From JANQUM01 sp047630355 (lineage in GTDB: Bacteria > Bacteroidota > Bacteroidia > Cytophagales > Spirosomataceae), in the NCBI GenBank assembly GCA_047630355.1, contig JBLHXN010000001.1:1-64000 (forward strand): a stretch of 64,000 nucleotides of DNA, given 5' to 3'. The notes below the pieces were generated by a model. It saw only the letters and a program-made list of their open reading frames with translations, did not search any database and was not told where the DNA came from. Both the position numbers and the translations under genes were made by a program. Numbering within the stretch: position 1 is the stretch's first letter; each line of letters starts with the position of its first letter. Positions 60,890-64,000 of the stretch are shown piece after piece.

Positions 60890-61831
60890 TTGAAACAATC
60901 GGATAAAATCTACATTGCCGGACACCGTGGAATGGTCGGCTCGGCTATTCACCGAAATTTGGTTGCCGCCGGGTTCACAAATTTTGTTTCTCGTACATCC
61001 TCAGAGTTGGATTTACGCAATCAACAAGCCGTTCTTGACTTCTTTAACGCCGAAAAACCTGATTACGTTTTTTTGGCTGCCGCAAAAGTGGGCGGTATTA
61101 TGGCAAATAGCACTTACCGTGCCGATTTTTTATACGAAAATTTGCAAATACAGAACAACATAATTCACTCAGCTTATCTAACGAAAGTCGAAAAGTTGAT
61201 GTTTCTGGGTTCCTCCTGCATTTATCCGAAATTTGCAGAACAGCCCATCTCGGAAGATTCTTTGCTAACGGGAAAGTTAGAAGAAACAAACGAACCGTAT
61301 GCCATTGCGAAGATTGCGGGTATAAAAATGTGCGAGGCTTACCGTTACCAGTACGGCTGTAATTTTATCTCGGTGATGCCAACTAACCTTTACGGCCCGA
61401 ATGATAATTATGACCTGAATAACTCGCACGTACTTCCTGCAATGATTCGGAAGTTTCACGAAGCAAAGGAAAGCAATACTGCGGCTGTTGAACTGTGGGG
61501 AACTGGAAAACCGATGCGGGAATTTTTGCACGCTGATGACCTCGCCGATGCCTGCGTTTATTTAATGCAAAATTACCACGAATCCTCATTAGTAAATATC
61601 GGAACGGGAGTTGACGTAACCATAAAAGAGCTCGCAGAAACGATTCAGGAAATAGTTGGTTACGAAGGTAAAATAAACTGGGATACTGAAAAACCCGACG
61701 GCACACCTCGTAAATTAATGAACGTAAGCAAGTTGCATGATTTAGGCTGGCAGCACACCATCAATCTGAAAGAAGGAATTAAACGTGTTTACGGTGAATA
61801 CAAGAATAACGTAAACGTACGGGTACACTAA
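60890..61831 (+). CDS. fcl: GDP-L-fucose synthase
   Basis: A TTG at 60890 gives KQSDKIYIAGHRGMVGSAIH, the normal family start, and 313 residues; another TTG at 60851 adds 13 residues of low fit. The SDR features are the GHRGMVGSAI nucleotide-binding loop, the active-site Ser in LGSSCIYPKFAEQ, YAIAKIAGIK with catalytic Tyr and Lys, and GTGKPMREFLHADDLADA. It epimerises and reduces GDP-4-keto-6-deoxymannose to GDP-fucose for cell-surface glycans. No gmd gene is present here. It is six bases ahead of dxr and likely in one operon. Confidence 0.93.
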   Translation: MKQSDKIYIAGHRGMVGSAIHRNLVAAGFTNFVSRTSSELDLRNQQAVLDFFNAEKPDYVFLAAAKVGGIMANSTYRADFLYENLQIQNNIIHSAYLTKVEKLMFLGSSCIYPKFAEQPISEDSLLTGKLEETNEPYAIAKIAGIKMCEAYRYQYGCNFISVMPTNLYGPNDNYDLNNSHVLPAMIRKFHEAKESNTAAVELWGTGKPMREFLHADDLADACVYLMQNYHESSLVNIGTGVDVTIKELAETIQEIVGYEGKINWDTEKPDGTPRKLMNVSKLHDLGWQHTINLKEGIKRVYGEYKNNVNVRVH

Positions 61832-61837
61832 AAAAAC

Positions 61838-62995
61838 ATGAAAAGACATATTGCCATTCTTGGCTCAACGGGTTCAATCGGAACGCAGGCACTGGAAGTC
61901 ATAGCCGCTAACTCAGATATTTTTGAAGTAGAAGTTCTAACTGCTCAGAATAACGCCGACTTATTAATCGAGCAAGCTGCTCGATTCAAACCCAGCACAG
62001 TGGTTATTGCCAACGAATCGCTTTATGATAAAGTCTTTTCTGAACTCGATCCGCTGGGAATAAAAGTTTACTCCGGAGAAAAAGCATTATCAGGAGTGGT
62101 GGAAAGTGAAAGCATTCACATGGTTCTTACCGCTTTGGTAGGTTACGTAGGATTGTTACCAACCATTCGGGCAATTAAAGCGGGTAAGCACATTGCCTTG
62201 GCAAATAAGGAAACGCTTGTGGTTGCCGGAGAAATAATCACCGAATTAGCTCGTGAATATAAGGTTGATATTTTACCCGTTGATTCAGAACACTCTGCTA
62301 TTTTTCAATGTCTTGTCGGGGAATTTCATAACCCAATCGAGAAAATAGTATTGACCGCTTCTGGTGGTCCGTTTCGGGGAAAAGACAGAAAGTTTCTGGA
62401 AACGGTCACGAAAGAACAAGCCCTCAAACATCCTAACTGGGAAATGGGAGCGAAGATTACGATAGACTCTGCTTCTCTGATGAACAAAGGTCTGGAAGTA
62501 ATAGAAGCAAAATGGCTATTTGATTTGACGGTCGAACAAATCGATGTAGTAGTTCATCCGCAAAGTATCATTCACTCTATTGTGCAATTTGAAGATGGTA
62601 GCATGAAGGCTCAAATGGGATTGCCGGATATGCGTTTACCCATTCAATTTGCGTTGGGTTTTCCGAATAGGTTGAAATCCGATTTTGAACGATTTGATTT
62701 CTTGAATTATCCGTCGCTGACCTTTGAGCAGCCAGACGCTAAGACATTCCGTAACTTGGGTTTTGCTTTTGAAGCACTCGAAAAAAGTGGAAATGCCGCG
62801 TGTATTATTAATGCTGCTAATGAGATTGCCGTAGCCGCCTTTCTTAAAGACCAAGTAAGTTTTCTAGGAATGTCAGATGTAATTGAACGTTGTATGAATG
62901 ATGTAGCGTTTATAGAAAAGCCATCTTTAGAAGATTACATTGCCACGGATGAAGCTACCCGAATAAAAGCAAAAGAAATTATCGGTAAATTCTAA
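61838..62995 (+). CDS. dxr: 1-deoxy-D-xylulose 5-phosphate reductoisomerase
   Basis: The 385-residue enzyme has the NADPH-binding LGSTGSIGTQALEVIA, then AGKHIALANKETLVVAGEII, the metal site VDSEHSAIFQCLVG, LTASGGPFRGKDRK, the substrate site MNKGLEVIEAKWLFDL and VVVHPQSIIHSIVQFEDGSM. It commits DXP to the methylerythritol phosphate pathway of isoprenoid synthesis, which in this window would feed UbiA substrates, carotenoids and quinones. It lies six bases after fcl. Confidence 0.96.
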   Translation: MKRHIAILGSTGSIGTQALEVIAANSDIFEVEVLTAQNNADLLIEQAARFKPSTVVIANESLYDKVFSELDPLGIKVYSGEKALSGVVESESIHMVLTALVGYVGLLPTIRAIKAGKHIALANKETLVVAGEIITELAREYKVDILPVDSEHSAIFQCLVGEFHNPIEKIVLTASGGPFRGKDRKFLETVTKEQALKHPNWEMGAKITIDSASLMNKGLEVIEAKWLFDLTVEQIDVVVHPQSIIHSIVQFEDGSMKAQMGLPDMRLPIQFALGFPNRLKSDFERFDFLNYPSLTFEQPDAKTFRNLGFAFEALEKSGNAACIINAANEIAVAAFLKDQVSFLGMSDVIERCMNDVAFIEKPSLEDYIATDEATRIKAKEIIGKF

Positions 62996-63060
62996 ACGAT
63001 GAATGTTAATTTTTTGATGACATAATTCCTTTTCGGCACAATTAGCACCTTGTTTTCCCC

Positions 63061-63074
63061 CCGATAGCTATCGG
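63061..63074. repeat. 14-bp palindrome CCGATAGCTATCGG
   Basis: A perfect palindrome in the 106-base gap between dxr and the pseudouridine synthase gene, of the same type as those at 21905 and 47419. Confidence 0.7.
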
Positions 63075-63101
63075 AACCTTTCACCATTTCTCCAAAAAAA
63101 T

Positions 63102-63827
63102 ATGAGCAAGCCATTTCACGTAATTTACGAAGACAATCACCTGATAATTGTTAATAAAAAGGCAGGCGTATTAGTGCAAGGAGACAAAACCGGAGACAAA
63201 AATCTGGCTGAGTATGTAAAGGATTACATAAAAGAAAAGTACGATAAACCTGGTGATGTTTACCTTGGTACAATACACCGGTTAGATCGTCCGGTAAGTG
63301 GTTTGATTATCTTCGCCCGTACTTCAAAAGCTCTGGAACGCATGAACGAATTGTTCAAAAAGCGTAAAATACAGAAAACGTATTGGGCAATTACTCGTAA
63401 AAAACCGGAGAAAAAGAATGATCGGTTAACACATTGGCTTGTAAAAAATAGTGAAACCAACAAGGTAACGGCTTACGATCGTGAAGTTCCGAATTCGAAA
63501 AAAGCAGAATTAACTTACCGGTATATCGGGCGGATAAATGATTATCATTTGACTGAGGTGTCGCCTATTACGGGACGTTCACATCAAATAAGAGTACAAT
63601 TAGCCGCGATGGGATGTCCAATAAGGGGAGATCTAAAGTATGGTTATCCAAAAGGAAATGCTGATGGATCTATTTGCCTGCATTCTCGCCGTATTTACTT
63701 CATACACCCGGTAAAGAAAGAGCCGCTTTTGTGTAAAGCGGCTCTGCCAGAACAATCCTTCTGGGAAGAATTCTTAGGTTTAGAAACGGAAGAAGTCAAG
63801 ACTGAAAACCTCAGCTTCTTACATTGA
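63102..63827 (+). CDS. RluA-family pseudouridine synthase
   Basis: The 241-residue protein has the RluA catalytic motif TIHRLDRPVSGLIIFARTSK with the essential Asp near residue 65, preceded by NHLIIVNKKAGVLVQGD, and the conserved SPITGRSHQIRVQLAAMGCP and DLKYGYPKGN. There is no S4 domain. It isomerises uridine to pseudouridine in tRNA or rRNA (position undetermined). Its stop codon overlaps the end of a small minus-strand gene. Confidence 0.93.
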   Translation: MSKPFHVIYEDNHLIIVNKKAGVLVQGDKTGDKNLAEYVKDYIKEKYDKPGDVYLGTIHRLDRPVSGLIIFARTSKALERMNELFKKRKIQKTYWAITRKKPEKKNDRLTHWLVKNSETNKVTAYDREVPNSKKAELTYRYIGRINDYHLTEVSPITGRSHQIRVQLAAMGCPIRGDLKYGYPKGNADGSICLHSRRIYFIHPVKKEPLLCKAALPEQSFWEEFLGLETEEVKTENLSFLH

Positions 63828-63983
63828 TTCAATTATCTTTTCTTCGAATATATCTTCGTTTGCTTGTTCAAAAACTTTCTTGATGCCTTCCATGGCACCA
63901 GTAAGCATACTGATTGGTAGTAGTAAGGGTAGAAATACAACCCATTGCAGTACCATGAGTAAATTGACGCTTTTTTTCTTCAT
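63819..63983 (-). CDS. 54-residue single-span membrane protein
   Basis: A complete small frame from ATG 63983 to TAA 63819, with a basic start (MKKKSVN), one hydrophobic helix near residues 8-29 (LLMVLQWVVFLPLLLPISML) and an acidic tail (EDIFEEKIIESM). Its stop overlaps the last codons of the convergent pseudouridine synthase gene. No family is recognised; charge order fits a type I or II anchored micropeptide. Confidence is moderate because short frames can arise by chance, but codon use resembles the neighbours. Confidence 0.5.
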   Translation of the reverse strand: MKKKSVNLLMVLQWVVFLPLLLPISMLTGAMEGIKKVFEQANEDIFEEKIIESM

Positions 63984-64000
63984 AATGGTTAGACGTTTAG

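Noticed and set aside
59815..60900. Fluoride riboswitch upstream of crcB
   Set aside because: There is no room between crcB and the preceding gene, and no conserved fluoride-aptamer strings were seen in front of that unit.
1..64000. tRNA, rRNA, CRISPR arrays, prophage or IS elements
   Set aside because: No cloverleaf-like segments, regular spaced repeats, transposase or phage structural genes were recognised on either strand.

Overview
The window is chromosomal DNA from a Bacteroidota bacterium, most likely of the order Cytophagales (Spirosomaceae/Leadbetterellaceae-like). This is inferred from gene content: a GLPGLI protein beside an outer-membrane barrel protein, a TonB receptor with an N-terminal STN domain under an ECF sigma/FecR pair, DUF4301, a lysyl-tRNA synthetase with a C-terminal extension, CrtZ, and promoters of the TAnnTTTG type. 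Gene density is high, most genes are housekeeping, and intrinsic terminators are easy to see. I found no rRNA, tRNA, CRISPR array, prophage or intact transposase.

Layout. 1-4.5 kb: the end of an MlaE-type lipid-transport permease, then an outer-membrane barrel gene and a GLPGLI gene, each broken close to its start codon. 4.6-12.7 kb: a TPR protein, ribH, alkB, a HupE-like protein, a second TPR protein, a collagen-repeat lipoprotein, a MazG-like hydrolase, the PLP-homeostasis protein and an MsbA-like exporter. 12.9-20 kb: a secreted DUF1080 protein with a propeller-cytochrome c, ftsY, DinB and an M20 peptidase. 20-22 kb: rpsL and rpsG, with a small toxin-antitoxin islet between two copies of the rpsG 3' end; its hicA is broken by a nonsense codon. 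22-36 kb: thiolase, two UbiA-like membrane proteins, superoxide dismutase, cyclophilin, DsbD, a sugar-acid oxidation pair (SDR and ketoglutarate-semialdehyde dehydrogenase) and lysS.

36-46 kb is a metabolically coherent minus-strand block. Read in the direction of transcription it is fbp-pckA, then ECF sigma-FecR-TonB receptor-AEC permease-dicarboxylate symporter. Outer-membrane and inner-membrane uptake of an organic acid therefore lies next to the two committed steps of gluconeogenesis. 46-53.8 kb: glycosylasparaginase, tadA, nadC, crtZ, an alkaline phosphatase, DUF4301 and a frameshifted DJ-1/PfpI gene. 54.2-56.5 kb: a three-gene cluster of a retropepsin-like protease, a RimK ATP-grasp ligase and an AstE/AspA-like deacylase, probably a write-and-erase system for amino-acid tagging. 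56.5-64 kb: thrC, a lipid-anchored azurin, a DeoR regulator, crcB, a MORN-like protein, GDP-fucose synthase, dxr, a pseudouridine synthase and a 54-residue membrane protein.

Themes for a second look are the cluster of start-proximal gene lesions, the rpsG 3'-end islet, the organic-acid uptake/gluconeogenesis block, the RimK cluster, and several intergenic palindrome or repeat families of unknown function.
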